From the NCBI GenBank assembly GCA_031553875.1, contig JAVBKU010000020.1:1-64000 (forward strand): a stretch of DNA of 64,000 nucleotides, written 5' to 3'. Position 1 is the first letter of the stretch; each line of letters starts with the position of its first letter. The DNA is from JAVBKU01 sp031553875. Its GTDB lineage: Bacteria; Bacteroidota; Bacteroidia; Bacteroidales; Rikenellaceae. Shown here piece by piece: positions 35,365-43,434 of the stretch. A program made the position numbers and the translations under genes. The notes below the pieces were generated by a model. That model did no database searches. It saw only the letters and a list, made by a program, of their open reading frames with translations, and had not been told where the DNA came from.

Positions 35365-37260
35365 ATGAATAATATCCATATTATAGAATACCTGGATTTT
35401 TATATCTCAACAAATAAACCACAGTTTGCAGTAATGCTAACAGGTAAGTGGGGTTCTGGCAAAACTTATTTCATAAAGCAGCTCGTGGAAGTCTGGGAAT
35501 CCAAGAAAACTAAAACAGCTAAAGATGAAATAATTTTAAAACCAGTATACATAAGTTTGTACGGAGCTTCCTCCCCTGCTGATATAAACCAAAGAATCAA
35601 GGAAATACTAAATCCACTGCTTTATTCCAAAGGAATGAAGATAACCAAGAATATAATATCTGGTCTTATAAAGACGGCTGCTCATATAAACATCGATATA
35701 AATAGTGATGGGACTCCTGATGGGAAAGTATCTTTTGATATTAGTTCCTTGGGATTATTAAAAGACGATAATAGCAAAGTCAAAGGAAATAAAATATTGA
35801 TATTTGATGATTTAGAAAGGTGTAAAATTGATACTGTTGATTTATTTGGATATTTCAATGAATTTGTAGAACACAGTCATTGTAAGGTAATTCTCCTTTG
35901 TGATGAGAGTAAATTAAATCTCGGAAAGAAAAAATTAGATCTCTCGTATAAAGATTTCAAAGAAAAATTAATCGGACAAACATTTGCAATAACAGCAAAC
36001 GTTGATGATGCTATTAATAGTTTCCTGAAAATAGTAACTAATCCCTCTCGAGAGTCTGAGTTACTGAAACAATCGACAAGAATAATTAAGGATGTTTTTG
36101 TAGCGTCAAGAGTTGAGAATCTTAGGATTCTAAAACAAGCTATTCTTGATTTTGAGCGGTTTACAACTTATTTTATTCCTCAGATAAAGGGACATGAAGC
36201 TTATTCGGATTTCCTTAAAAGTCTGTTTGCCCATTTTCTATTGGTTTATCTTGAATATAAAAGCGGAAATATAAAAGTCGAGGATTTTGATGCATTTACT
36301 TTGAAAGACGACGAGGATAAACAAATTATAAAGAATACATATTATCCTACTCTCAAAAAGAATGAGATATATTACCAGTCACCTATTAGTTATGGACATA
36401 TAGTAGATTTTATTAAAACTGGTACTATTGACAAAGATGTATTGAACGGACTATTATGTAACAATAATTTTTTCCGAGACACACAAGAACAAGATTGGGA
36501 AAAATTATGGAGATGGGAAGATCTGGAACAAGATGATTTTGATAGATTATATAAAAGTGTTTCCTCTGATTTTGACAACAGACAATTTACTGTCATCGAG
36601 GTATTGGCGCATGTAGTAGCTATTTTTTATTCTCTTATTGACAATAAAATCATAAAAAGAGATAAGAGACTAATATATGAATCTTATAAAAACCAGTTTG
36701 ATAATATCATTAAGAATAGAGACTCTTATATGATATTTATTTCTGATTTCTACTGGAGTAGAGAATATAGGGGATCCAAATCAAAAAGTTTCTTAACATT
36801 GCGGGATTATTCGAACAAAAAAATAGAGCAACATAATTCTCTTGTAGGAGCAAGTTATTTAAGTGATTTTTTTGAATCTATGGACAACACTGCTGTTTAT
36901 GGAATGGATGAATATTTAAGGAAGCCTACTCCAGACAGAAACAGAACATACAAAGACACACCTATTTTTGCATCAGTAAACGGCAAAAAAATGGGAAAAT
37001 GTATTGCAAGCCTTAATAACCATGCTACAAGAGAATTTTTCCAGTTCATCGAGGTAAGGTACTCCCCTGAGAAGGTTTATACTAATGGCCATTTAGAAAT
37101 ATACCATGCTCGAGACAAACAATGTTTGCTTGATATGAGTAAATTCTTAAAAGGGAAAATGAATGCTTTTAGTGAGATTAAGAAATATAATTATAAAAGT
37201 TATATAAAGCTATTGACTGAGATAATCCTCAAACTTGATAATTTGGACTCTAAGAAATAA
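35365..37260 (+). CDS. KAP-family P-loop NTPase
   Basis: 631 residues. Walker A GKWGSGKT at 27-34 and Walker B ILIFDDLERC at 144-153, with a helical insert between, give the KAP signature seen in PifA-like phage exclusion proteins and other membrane-linked NTPases. I do not see clear transmembrane helices in this copy. The C-terminal 350 residues are helical and unassigned. It begins 131 bp after the kinase gene on the same strand, and ends at the element boundary. Likely a sensor or signalling NTPase. Confidence 0.85.
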   Translation: MNNIHIIEYLDFYISTNKPQFAVMLTGKWGSGKTYFIKQLVEVWESKKTKTAKDEIILKPVYISLYGASSPADINQRIKEILNPLLYSKGMKITKNIISGLIKTAAHINIDINSDGTPDGKVSFDISSLGLLKDDNSKVKGNKILIFDDLERCKIDTVDLFGYFNEFVEHSHCKVILLCDESKLNLGKKKLDLSYKDFKEKLIGQTFAITANVDDAINSFLKIVTNPSRESELLKQSTRIIKDVFVASRVENLRILKQAILDFERFTTYFIPQIKGHEAYSDFLKSLFAHFLLVYLEYKSGNIKVEDFDAFTLKDDEDKQIIKNTYYPTLKKNEIYYQSPISYGHIVDFIKTGTIDKDVLNGLLCNNNFFRDTQEQDWEKLWRWEDLEQDDFDRLYKSVSSDFDNRQFTVIEVLAHVVAIFYSLIDNKIIKRDKRLIYESYKNQFDNIIKNRDSYMIFISDFYWSREYRGSKSKSFLTLRDYSNKKIEQHNSLVGASYLSDFFESMDNTAVYGMDEYLRKPTPDRNRTYKDTPIFASVNGKKMGKCIASLNNHATREFFQFIEVRYSPEKVYTNGHLEIYHARDKQCLLDMSKFLKGKMNAFSEIKKYNYKSYIKLLTEIILKLDNLDSKK

Positions 37261-37334
37261 TATTGTATTAGCTGACAAACAGCTAAATAAAATTTTGAGT
37301 TTGTTTTGCAGATGTTTTGCAAGAAGGAAAAACA

Positions 37335-37376
37335 AAAACTCCAACTGATTGAATATCAATTGGAGTTTTCTTTGTT
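37335..37376. terminator. Hairpin abutting att core 3
   Basis: AAAACTCCAA (37335-37344) pairs with TTGGAGTTTT (37360-37369), with an inner TGAT/ATCA. It is close to core 3 and ends the KAP transcript. Confidence 0.8.
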
Positions 37377-37459
37377 TTGTGCCCGGAACAGTAGCTCAGA
37401 AAAGGGCGTTTAAAACGGAAGTTTCTGATTATCTTTCCTTTTTGGGAGATTATAAATGA
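37376..37459. repeat. Repeat copy 2, prophage left end
   Basis: Direct near-copy of 24928-25013. It begins at the att core and runs towards the integrase gene, so it represents the phage's own left-end sequence. Confidence 0.75.
37379..37391. other. att core copy 3, prophage attachment site
   Basis: GTGCCCGGAACAG. It lies 135 bp from the 3' end of the phage integrase gene, the normal place for an attachment site. Confidence 0.7.
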
Positions 37460-37525
37460 TTATATTTGGTTATATAACCTATAAAAAGGAAGCAAATTAT
37501 TCCCCTTTTCATTCCCCCCTACCTA

Positions 37526-38845
37526 TTATGTTTTCTTATTCCCCTTTTTATTCCCCCTCGGTTTTGCTTTGTCGAAGAAGCCAGACTTTCTTACCAGCTG
37601 CGCGTTCTGGAGATCGTTAATTTTTACGTATTCCATAAAGGTCGTCCACTTGGTATGGCCTGTAATCTTCATCACGGAGATGGGATCTATTCCATAGAGA
37701 ACCATATTTGTCGCTCCAGACCTTCGCGCCGTGTGAGAGGTTATTAGATCGCACTTCTCGAATCGCATCGGAACGCTCTCCCCTCCTATGCTTTTATGAA
37801 CTTCGACAAACTCGGTTATCCCGGCCATCCGCACAACCTTCTTTATCTGTTTATTCAGCTTCTGGTCTGAGATCTTCGTAGTAATATCGAATCCTCCCTT
37901 CAGGATATCGCGTATAACCCAATGAATCGGAACTGTGACGAATACTCCTGTCTTCTTAGTCTTGATACGAATGTAGTCTCCCTTGATATTTACCTCGTCC
38001 AGGCGGTTAAAATCCGATACGCGTAGCGCCGTAAAAGCTCCAATTAAAAATTTATTCCGGGCTGTCTCAAAACTCTCTACCATACGAGCAAGATTTTGCG
38101 GTCGTGGATCCGCCTCCGGAAGTGCCTTCAGTATTGTATCTTCATTAATTTCCAGAGCGTGGATCCTCAGTAATTCATCGACAGATAGGTATATCGTGTC
38201 GGCCGATTCCTTCTCTACTTTGAATTTGGATGTTTCTATGCTGGTGTATTCATGAATCTGATCCACATCGCGCGCCTCTCGATAGACGGCTTTTATATGC
38301 TTTATTTGCGTTCCAAAATAGTTCAGCGAATATCCCTGATCGAAGACGTATTTACGAAACTGATCATAGAAACCGAGATCTATATCCTCAAACTGTAGCC
38401 TCCTCTTTTTCTTCTTCTCAAAATCGCGGAGCTTATTGTAGGTCGTTATGTAGTGTTTGATTGTCTGTTCCGGGCGAACATCATCTTTGAGGCGTTCTAT
38501 ATACCGAGCGTAATAATCCGTGAAAGTATATACCGGGCGGATCTTACCTCCATTAAGTATCTTATCCACCATCTCCCAGAACTCCTGAGCATAGGGGATC
38601 TTGAGCTTTTCTACATAAAAATCACAGGCCGCCGTAGCAGCTTTATCAAGTTTACGTAATTTATTGTTGATGGATTGTCCGGAAGGGAATCCGGTAATCG
38701 TACAGCGCTGAGCACCAGCGTTCCACTTCTTGGGGGAAATGCTCTCCCCTACAGATTTTTTATAATACTGCCCTTTAAAAGCAACTACTATCTGTATAGG
38801 AGTTATTTCTCTGTCTTTATATTTCAGAAAGAACCCTACCGACAT
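37526..38845 (-). CDS. int: Phage tyrosine integrase
   Basis: 439 residues. N-terminal arm-binding part (VGFFLKYKDREITPIQIVVAFKGQYY), SAM-like domain, and catalytic domain with arginine in AFTALRVSDFNRL, lysine in RIKTKKTG, HTARRSGATN and the tyrosine in GHTKWTTFMEYVKI. The C-terminal tail is very basic. It is unlike the element B integrase yet uses the same core sequence. The repressor gene lies 22 bp upstream on the same strand, so int is probably transcribed with it. Confidence 0.93.
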   Translation of the reverse strand: MSVGFFLKYKDREITPIQIVVAFKGQYYKKSVGESISPKKWNAGAQRCTITGFPSGQSINNKLRKLDKAATAACDFYVEKLKIPYAQEFWEMVDKILNGGKIRPVYTFTDYYARYIERLKDDVRPEQTIKHYITTYNKLRDFEKKKKRRLQFEDIDLGFYDQFRKYVFDQGYSLNYFGTQIKHIKAVYREARDVDQIHEYTSIETSKFKVEKESADTIYLSVDELLRIHALEINEDTILKALPEADPRPQNLARMVESFETARNKFLIGAFTALRVSDFNRLDEVNIKGDYIRIKTKKTGVFVTVPIHWVIRDILKGGFDITTKISDQKLNKQIKKVVRMAGITEFVEVHKSIGGESVPMRFEKCDLITSHTARRSGATNMVLYGIDPISVMKITGHTKWTTFMEYVKINDLQNAQLVRKSGFFDKAKPRGNKKGNKKT

Positions 38846-38867
38846 TATATTATTGCGACTTTATATG

Positions 38868-39278
38868 TCATTGTGCCAAACCTGACTTCCCGACATCTAC
38901 ACATCCTGCATCGTTTTCCTCGGGGGCAGCCTCTGTTTTGGTTAATTTTTTTAACTCTCCCGCCAAAGAGTTAAAATCCTTATCTATTATGTTGATCAAC
39001 TTTTCTATCTGCTGGTCCTTCTTCTCAAGGCGTTCCTCATACTTTTTTACCAGCTGGAGTAACTCTTTCGGAAAGTCTCCGGATCCCGGATCAGGTATAT
39101 AGAACTTATCCACCACCTCCTCCCCATAGTGTTCGCGGAGAGTTACCATATGAGGATCTGCTAAGGTTTTCTCCCCCTTCTCAACCATAGAAATAAATGG
39201 CTGAGCCACATCAAGTACGGTGGCAATATCCCCCTGCTTCAGGCTTTTATATTTTCTAAATCCCTTAAGGTCAAACAT
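38868..39278 (-). CDS. Phage repressor-like HTH protein
   Basis: 136 residues from the ATG at 39278. HTH_3/XRE domain (YKSLKQGDIATVLDVAQPFISMVEKGEKTL) followed by a coiled coil (LVKKYEERLEKKDQQIEKL). Its position, divergent from the early genes over a 149-bp control region, is that of a CI-like repressor. It has no peptidase domain, so induction would not use RecA-driven self-cleavage. Confidence 0.8.
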   Translation of the reverse strand: MFDLKGFRKYKSLKQGDIATVLDVAQPFISMVEKGEKTLADPHMVTLREHYGEEVVDKFYIPDPGSGDFPKELLQLVKKYEERLEKKDQQIEKLINIIDKDFNSLAGELKKLTKTEAAPEENDAGCVDVGKSGLAQ

Positions 39279-39320
39279 ATATATAAAAATCATCAAAAAA
39301 TATAACCTTTATAGATTATA

Positions 39321-39345
39321 ATTGGTTATATTTGATTATATTTGC
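39321..39345. promoter_or_regulatory. Immunity-region operator/promoter repeats
   Basis: Two tandem -7-like boxes TATATTTG at 39327-39334 and 39337-39344, part of a GGTTATATTTGATTATATTTG run between repressor and Cro-like genes. The same GGTTATATTT word recurs at 37460-37476 and at 46431-46450, so it is a good candidate for the repressor site. Confidence 0.55.
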
Positions 39346-39427
39346 ATCTGTTAGGTGTTGCTTAACGTCTGTAAAGGTAAATAAAAGAGGTTAAAGCCAC
39401 AATTTTTTATAACTAAATCTTAATAAA

Positions 39428-39652
39428 ATGACCTTCAAGGACTATTACAACGAACTCCCCAAGCCGACAAAACGGCCTGCTCCTAAGACAGAGTTCATTA
39501 ACAAGGTGATGGATATTTGCCGTGTATCCGAGCAGACGGTTAGGATGTGGCTCCAAGGGACACGAGGACCCAGCGCTATCTACCGTAAAATTATTTCGGA
39601 ATATTTAAACATTCCCGAAAAAGAGCTGTTCCCCGGGGATAACGATGAATAA
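39428..39652 (+). CDS. Cro-like small HTH protein
   Basis: 74 residues. HTH pattern FINKVMDICRVSEQTVRMWLQGTRGPSAIYRKIISEYLNI. First gene of the rightward early operon, opposite the repressor, hence a Cro or early activator candidate. The next gene starts 3 bp after its stop. Confidence 0.7.
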   Translation: MTFKDYYNELPKPTKRPAPKTEFINKVMDICRVSEQTVRMWLQGTRGPSAIYRKIISEYLNIPEKELFPGDNDE

Positions 39653-39655
39653 GCT

Positions 39656-40216
39656 ATGAGGGATTACGAATTCTACACAGACCCTCGGACTGGCCAGGGA
39701 ATGTATAAACGCATCGATGGGGATACCGTCCACGAGCTTAAGGAGGGGGACTCTGATATAATACGGTACCTGCTCGATGAGTGCGAAACCTTTTACCCTG
39801 AGCAATACGAGGCCCTGAGCGAAGCGTACAAGTCAAGCATGGGAAACCCCCGATACTATGACTTTCTCCGGGCGCGGAGGATTGTAAATTGCTGCTTCGG
39901 AGAAAACGACCGGCAGCCGGATATCGATGAATTCGGGCACTATCATTTTGAGCACGTTAAGTGCCCTCTGGTCGCCGAGTGTAAGTATCATAAGATCATC
40001 TGCGCGCCAGCGTTTCAGAGCGGCCTCTCGCGGAGGGAGATGGAAGTAATGGAGCTTCTGTTCCGGGGGAAGTCCCCTGGCGAGGTGGCCGACAAGCTCT
40101 TCATCTCGATTCATACCGTAAATAACCACCGCAAGAACGCCCTCCGAAGATTGTCGCTCCACTCCATGGAAGAGTTCATCAACTACGCACACCAGAATAA
40201 GTTATTCGTTAAATAA
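39656..40216 (+). CDS. LuxR-type HTH phage regulator
   Basis: 186 residues. The C-terminal 65 residues are a GerE/LuxR HTH (LSRREMEVMELLFRGKSPGEVADKLFISIHTVNNHRKNALRRL). The N-terminal part has a cysteine cluster (CPLVAECKYHKIIC) that might bind zinc. Such LuxR proteins are recurrent in Bacteroidetes prophages. Likely an early transcription regulator. Confidence 0.8.
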   Translation: MRDYEFYTDPRTGQGMYKRIDGDTVHELKEGDSDIIRYLLDECETFYPEQYEALSEAYKSSMGNPRYYDFLRARRIVNCCFGENDRQPDIDEFGHYHFEHVKCPLVAECKYHKIICAPAFQSGLSRREMEVMELLFRGKSPGEVADKLFISIHTVNNHRKNALRRLSLHSMEEFINYAHQNKLFVK

Positions 40217-40224
40217 GGTTTGCC

Positions 40225-40542
40225 ATGACACATATCGATATTACACCCTACATACATGAGAACGGATTCGTAAACCTCGAAAAACTACTCAAGGATTACG
40301 GCTATGTCCGCCGCGAGGATATCCTTAGTGTGCGTATCGATACCGCCGCCATAGCCCAGATCCTCCGGACAACACCTAAGACATTGTGCAAGTTCGTGAA
40401 CGATGGGCTGGTCGAATTGGACAATAGCCGGCGTATGACCCTGGGCGATGCCCTAAGTCTGGATTTTAAAGAACTACAGCGTCATGCCCGGATCAGGGAG
40501 CCCTTCCGAATTAAGAAACAGAAACGAAACTTTAAAAAATAG
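40225..40542 (+). CDS. Small early phage protein, DNA-binding-like
   Basis: 105 residues; a helix-turn-helix-like middle (IAQILRTTPKTLCKFVNDGLVEL) and a very basic tail (RIKKQKRNFKK). Function unknown. Confidence 0.6.
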   Translation: MTHIDITPYIHENGFVNLEKLLKDYGYVRREDILSVRIDTAAIAQILRTTPKTLCKFVNDGLVELDNSRRMTLGDALSLDFKELQRHARIREPFRIKKQKRNFKK

Positions 40543-40547
40543 CGAGA

Positions 40548-41030
40548 ATGAAGCGAGAAGAAATAGAAAAAAATGCCACAGAGTATGCTGAAAAATTTTG
40601 GCCGGAGAACTTAGCCTGTAGTAGGCTGTCATATATAGGCGGCGCTATCCCTTCCCAGGAGGAAATAGATTCCCTTACCCGCGAGCGGGATGAACTTAAA
40701 GCCAAGTTGGAAGAAGCCTATAAATGGGACGATATCGAAACTAAACGTAATTCCGAGTTGTCCGAAAAAATCGTACAACTAAAGGAGACTTTACGGGAGG
40801 CTACGGAGTGGATAAGCGTGGAGAATAGATTACCATCTGCAGAAGAGACCGTACTTGTAAAAGTCAAATGTCAATATGAAGGAGAAGAACCACAAGATAT
40901 AATTTCTCTCTCCTCTATGTCGGCGTTCGGATGGACTGAAGATCATTTAGATTATTATGATTATTGGGATATAACCCATTGGCGTTACATCAACTGTCCA
41001 AATGTTTTAGAACCGTTAAAACATGAATGA
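40548..41030 (+). CDS. Early phage protein with DUF551-like end
   Basis: 160 residues. A coiled-coil N-terminal half (LTRERDELKAKLEEAYKW) and a C-terminal DUF551-type domain that begins WISVENRLPSAEETVLVKV and ends DITHWRYI. DUF551 is common in phages; its role is unknown. Confidence 0.75.
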   Translation: MKREEIEKNATEYAEKFWPENLACSRLSYIGGAIPSQEEIDSLTRERDELKAKLEEAYKWDDIETKRNSELSEKIVQLKETLREATEWISVENRLPSAEETVLVKVKCQYEGEEPQDIISLSSMSAFGWTEDHLDYYDYWDITHWRYINCPNVLEPLKHE

Positions 41031-41286
41031 TATGGAATTCAAATTAGTGTCTCCTTCAGAAATAGACCGGGTAAGATGTGTAGCAGCTTACATAGCCGCT
41101 CTGGAGCGTCTGGCTCAAATTACGTCATTATCTAAAACGATAATAGATACTCTTAATAGGGCATTCCTTCATAAGCAACGGGAGAAGTTATGCCATACCG
41201 GCGTCACTCCTAAGTGGTCAAACCGTATCAGGAGAAAACAACGGTTAACCCGCCTACAACGTCGACAGAAGAGACAAAGAAAATAA
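41023..41286 (+). CDS. Small basic phage protein
   Basis: 87 residues, overlapping the previous stop by 8 bp. The C-terminal third is almost all arginine, lysine and glutamine (RIRRKQRLTRLQRRQKRQ), so it probably binds nucleic acid. No family recognised. Confidence 0.5.
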   Translation: MNDMEFKLVSPSEIDRVRCVAAYIAALERLAQITSLSKTIIDTLNRAFLHKQREKLCHTGVTPKWSNRIRRKQRLTRLQRRQKRQRK

Positions 41287-41306
41287 TTACTCTAAAACCT
41301 ACCGCC

Positions 41307-41501
41307 ATGTATGCCGAAGAATCCACCACAGGGATCAACTACATGGACCTCTCTCGCCGGGAGGCTATAATGATCCGCGACAGTCTGATATATACAAGCC
41401 TCCACCGCGCCCTCGACTCCGAGGAGCGAAAAATCTTGAAAGCCATTATCGATATCACCTCCCGAGTTTGCGAGAAAACAAACAGCGCCCGCAAGGCATA
41501 A
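41307..41501 (+). CDS. Small phage protein
   Basis: 64 residues from the ATG at 41307; a GTG at 41214 would force a long overlap with the previous gene and is less likely. Contains LSRREAIMIRDSLIYTSLHRAL. Unknown. Confidence 0.55.
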   Translation: MYAEESTTGINYMDLSRREAIMIRDSLIYTSLHRALDSEERKILKAIIDITSRVCEKTNSARKA

Positions 41502-41512
41502 AAAGAAAATAC

Positions 41513-42121
41513 ATGGAAAATCTTAACCAACTCGCCGGCGAGATCCGCCAGAATGCTATCGACAAAGGGTTCTATGAGAAACCTGTTAGCGACGCTACGA
41601 AAATAATGCTCGTCATTACAGAAATGTCCGAAGCCCTCGAAGCCCATAGATGTAACCGACGGACTCAGATAAAGTCCCTCGATGAGTACGTCACATATCT
41701 AAAGAAATATGACTGTTGCGATGAAAAGGAAGAGAAGGTGGTGTTTAGTGCTATATTCTCTCAGCTCATAAAAGACACCCTTGAGGATGAACTTGCCGAC
41801 GCATATATTCGTATACTTGATTTCTGTGCATATAAAGAAATCGATGTCGACTCCTGGAGGACCAAGATACTCAGTCTGTCAATGGATGCTCCTACAGAAT
41901 GGCTTCGGGGTCTATCCTTTGGGGATAACCTATTCGTAACGTGCAAAGTACTGATATGTGGGGACAATACACCAAAGGAATTCTCTCCTTACTATATGGT
42001 CGCTACGCTCACAAGGATAGAGGCTATATGTGAGGCTGATAATATAGATCTGGACTTCCATATCCGGATGAAGATGAGATATAACGCAACCCGAGAATTT
42101 CGTCACGGGAAAGAATATTAA
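41513..42121 (+). CDS. MazG-like NTP pyrophosphohydrolase, phage
   Basis: 202 residues from the ATG at 41513. The MazG-like helices are IMLVITEMSEALEAHR and DTLEDELADAYIRILDFC, which carry the ExxE...ExxD metal-binding pattern. It would hydrolyse (d)NTPs or alarmones during infection. The C-terminal 100 residues continue helical. Confidence 0.78.
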   Translation: MENLNQLAGEIRQNAIDKGFYEKPVSDATKIMLVITEMSEALEAHRCNRRTQIKSLDEYVTYLKKYDCCDEKEEKVVFSAIFSQLIKDTLEDELADAYIRILDFCAYKEIDVDSWRTKILSLSMDAPTEWLRGLSFGDNLFVTCKVLICGDNTPKEFSPYYMVATLTRIEAICEADNIDLDFHIRMKMRYNATREFRHGKEY

Positions 42122-42172
42122 CAAGGCATAGCAACGCCCGAAGCTGTAAGAGGGCAAACAATAATAAAAACT

Positions 42173-42355
42173 ATGAATGAAATTAAGTTAGGCAACAAGG
42201 TTCGCAGCAAGGTATCAGGATTCGAGGGCACAGTAACCGGAATCGTGGAATATCTGCACCATTCGAAACAGGCTCAGGTAACTGCACCAAAGCTGACCGA
42301 TGGAGAGATCAAGATTGAGTGGCTCTCCCTGACCGAGCTCGAAGTAGTCGAGTAG
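42173..42355 (+). CDS. Small KOW/SH3-like phage protein
   Basis: 60 residues with the pattern LGNKVRSKVSGFEGTVTGIVEYLHHSKQ, which resembles a small SH3-like barrel. The tRNA-like gene begins 9 bp after it. Function unknown. Confidence 0.6.
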   Translation: MNEIKLGNKVRSKVSGFEGTVTGIVEYLHHSKQAQVTAPKLTDGEIKIEWLSLTELEVVE

Positions 42356-42363
42356 TAATGACT

Positions 42364-42453
42364 TCCGGCGTGGTGTACAGGGGAAATAAGCACATGCGGA
42401 GCGCTCCTGAAAACAGGAAAAGCAGAGCGTAGGTTCGAGTCCTGCCGCCGGAA
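42364..42453 (+). tRNA. tRNA-like gene, isotype not clear
   Basis: Perfect 7-bp acceptor stem TCCGGCG (42364-42370) / CGCCGGA (42446-42452) plus discriminator A; T arm GTAGG-TTCGAGT-CCTGC (42429-42445) with a classical T loop; D arm closed by GTG (42373-42375) and CAC (42391-42393) with GGGG in the loop. The 90-nt length fits a class II tRNA, but I cannot draw a normal anticodon arm. Instead there is a hairpin TCCTG-AAAA-CAGGA (42405-42418). One alternative fold gives a GCG anticodon with an A-C mismatch. No encoded CCA. It may be a decayed tRNA or a tRNA mimic. Confidence 0.45.
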
Positions 42454-42540
42454 CATAATTAACCACTAAAAACACATGAGATTATGGTAAATATCGATGG
42501 TAAGAGCTGTGGGAATATAGCCCCGTCGCCCCTCACAACT

Positions 42541-42942
42541 ATGAGAGAAATTAAGTTCCGAGGTAAACGTGTCGATAATGGAGAATGGGTTTGTGGGACG
42601 CTCCTGTGCGAAAACGTCATACGAAACCATGACACAGGATATCTTGTAAAGACTACCAATATGAGCACCGATTGTTCATTTGAATGTGATGGTTTTAGAG
42701 TTGACCCTGTTACTGTTGGACAACTTACGGCGAGGGTAGACGATAATCTCCATGATCTTTGGGAAGGAGATCTAATTGCCGTCGCAGACAAGGTTCCATG
42801 GGTAATCGTATGGGACAGAAGTAGTGGAGGTTGGATGGCAGAACAAGACGGACACAGGGTCGCTTTGGGCCTGATGTTGAAGATAAAGAGGATGGCTGTA
42901 GTAGGAAATATACACGACAATTCTGAATTGATTAAACGCTAA
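42541..42942 (+). CDS. YopX-family phage protein
   Basis: 133 residues from the ATG at 42541. MREIKFRGKRVDNGEWVCG at the start, VDPVTVGQLTARVD in the middle and VVGNIHDNSELI at the end are the YopX pattern (PF09643). Common in Gram-positive and Bacteroidetes phages, unknown role. Confidence 0.85.
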   Translation: MREIKFRGKRVDNGEWVCGTLLCENVIRNHDTGYLVKTTNMSTDCSFECDGFRVDPVTVGQLTARVDDNLHDLWEGDLIAVADKVPWVIVWDRSSGGWMAEQDGHRVALGLMLKIKRMAVVGNIHDNSELIKR

Positions 42943-42948
42943 TAGCTT

Positions 42949-43434
42949 ATGAACATAGAAAAACGCTGGGATGAGTTGTGTGCCTCGCTGGATAAGGTAC
43001 GTCCCCTGATTGAAGAGCTGGCCGCGCAACTACCGGCCAGCGGATCCGCGAAACGTATCAGGCAATCTCTCGCGGCCGCATGGGATAAGATATCCGACTC
43101 GACGGAGGCCATCGACGACCTACTGAAGGATAGCATTCAGCCCCTGCCGGTGGACTTCCCCTGGCAGGACAAGGATTTCGTGAGCAAGTGGAAGATCTAC
43201 AAGGAGTACCTCAAGGAACAGCACGGGATCACCATGCGGAGCAGGATGGAAGGAGCACGACTCCGGGCGATAAAAACCTACTGCAAGGGCGACAAAGATG
43301 TTTTCCTCCGGGCAATCGATTTCTACATGGCCCTCGGTTCCACGAATATTTTTGAAGTCAATTTTGAAACGGTCAAAAAAGAAATACAACAAGATGAGCG
43401 AAAAACATACACGATCACTCTCCCCAGAGAATAA
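42949..43434 (+). CDS. Phage replication-region protein, unknown
   Basis: 161 residues; helical, with WKIYKEYLKEQHGITMRSRMEGARLRAIKTYCKG. It overlaps the start of the helicase gene by 41 bp, so it is translated together with it. It could be a helicase-loading or primosome accessory factor by position. Confidence 0.6.
   Translation: MNIEKRWDELCASLDKVRPLIEELAAQLPASGSAKRIRQSLAAAWDKISDSTEAIDDLLKDSIQPLPVDFPWQDKDFVSKWKIYKEYLKEQHGITMRSRMEGARLRAIKTYCKGDKDVFLRAIDFYMALGSTNIFEVNFETVKKEIQQDERKTYTITLPRE

Larger units (their letters stand above)
26721..37391. mobile_element. Element B, integrative element with kinase/KAP cargo
   Basis: Bounded by cores 2 and 3. Integrase and excisionase at the left end, a rolling-circle replication protein, a structured RNA or origin, then cargo genes that are strongly AT-rich. 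No conjugation or capsid genes are visible, so it may be mobilised by another element or be a satellite. Confidence 0.6.
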
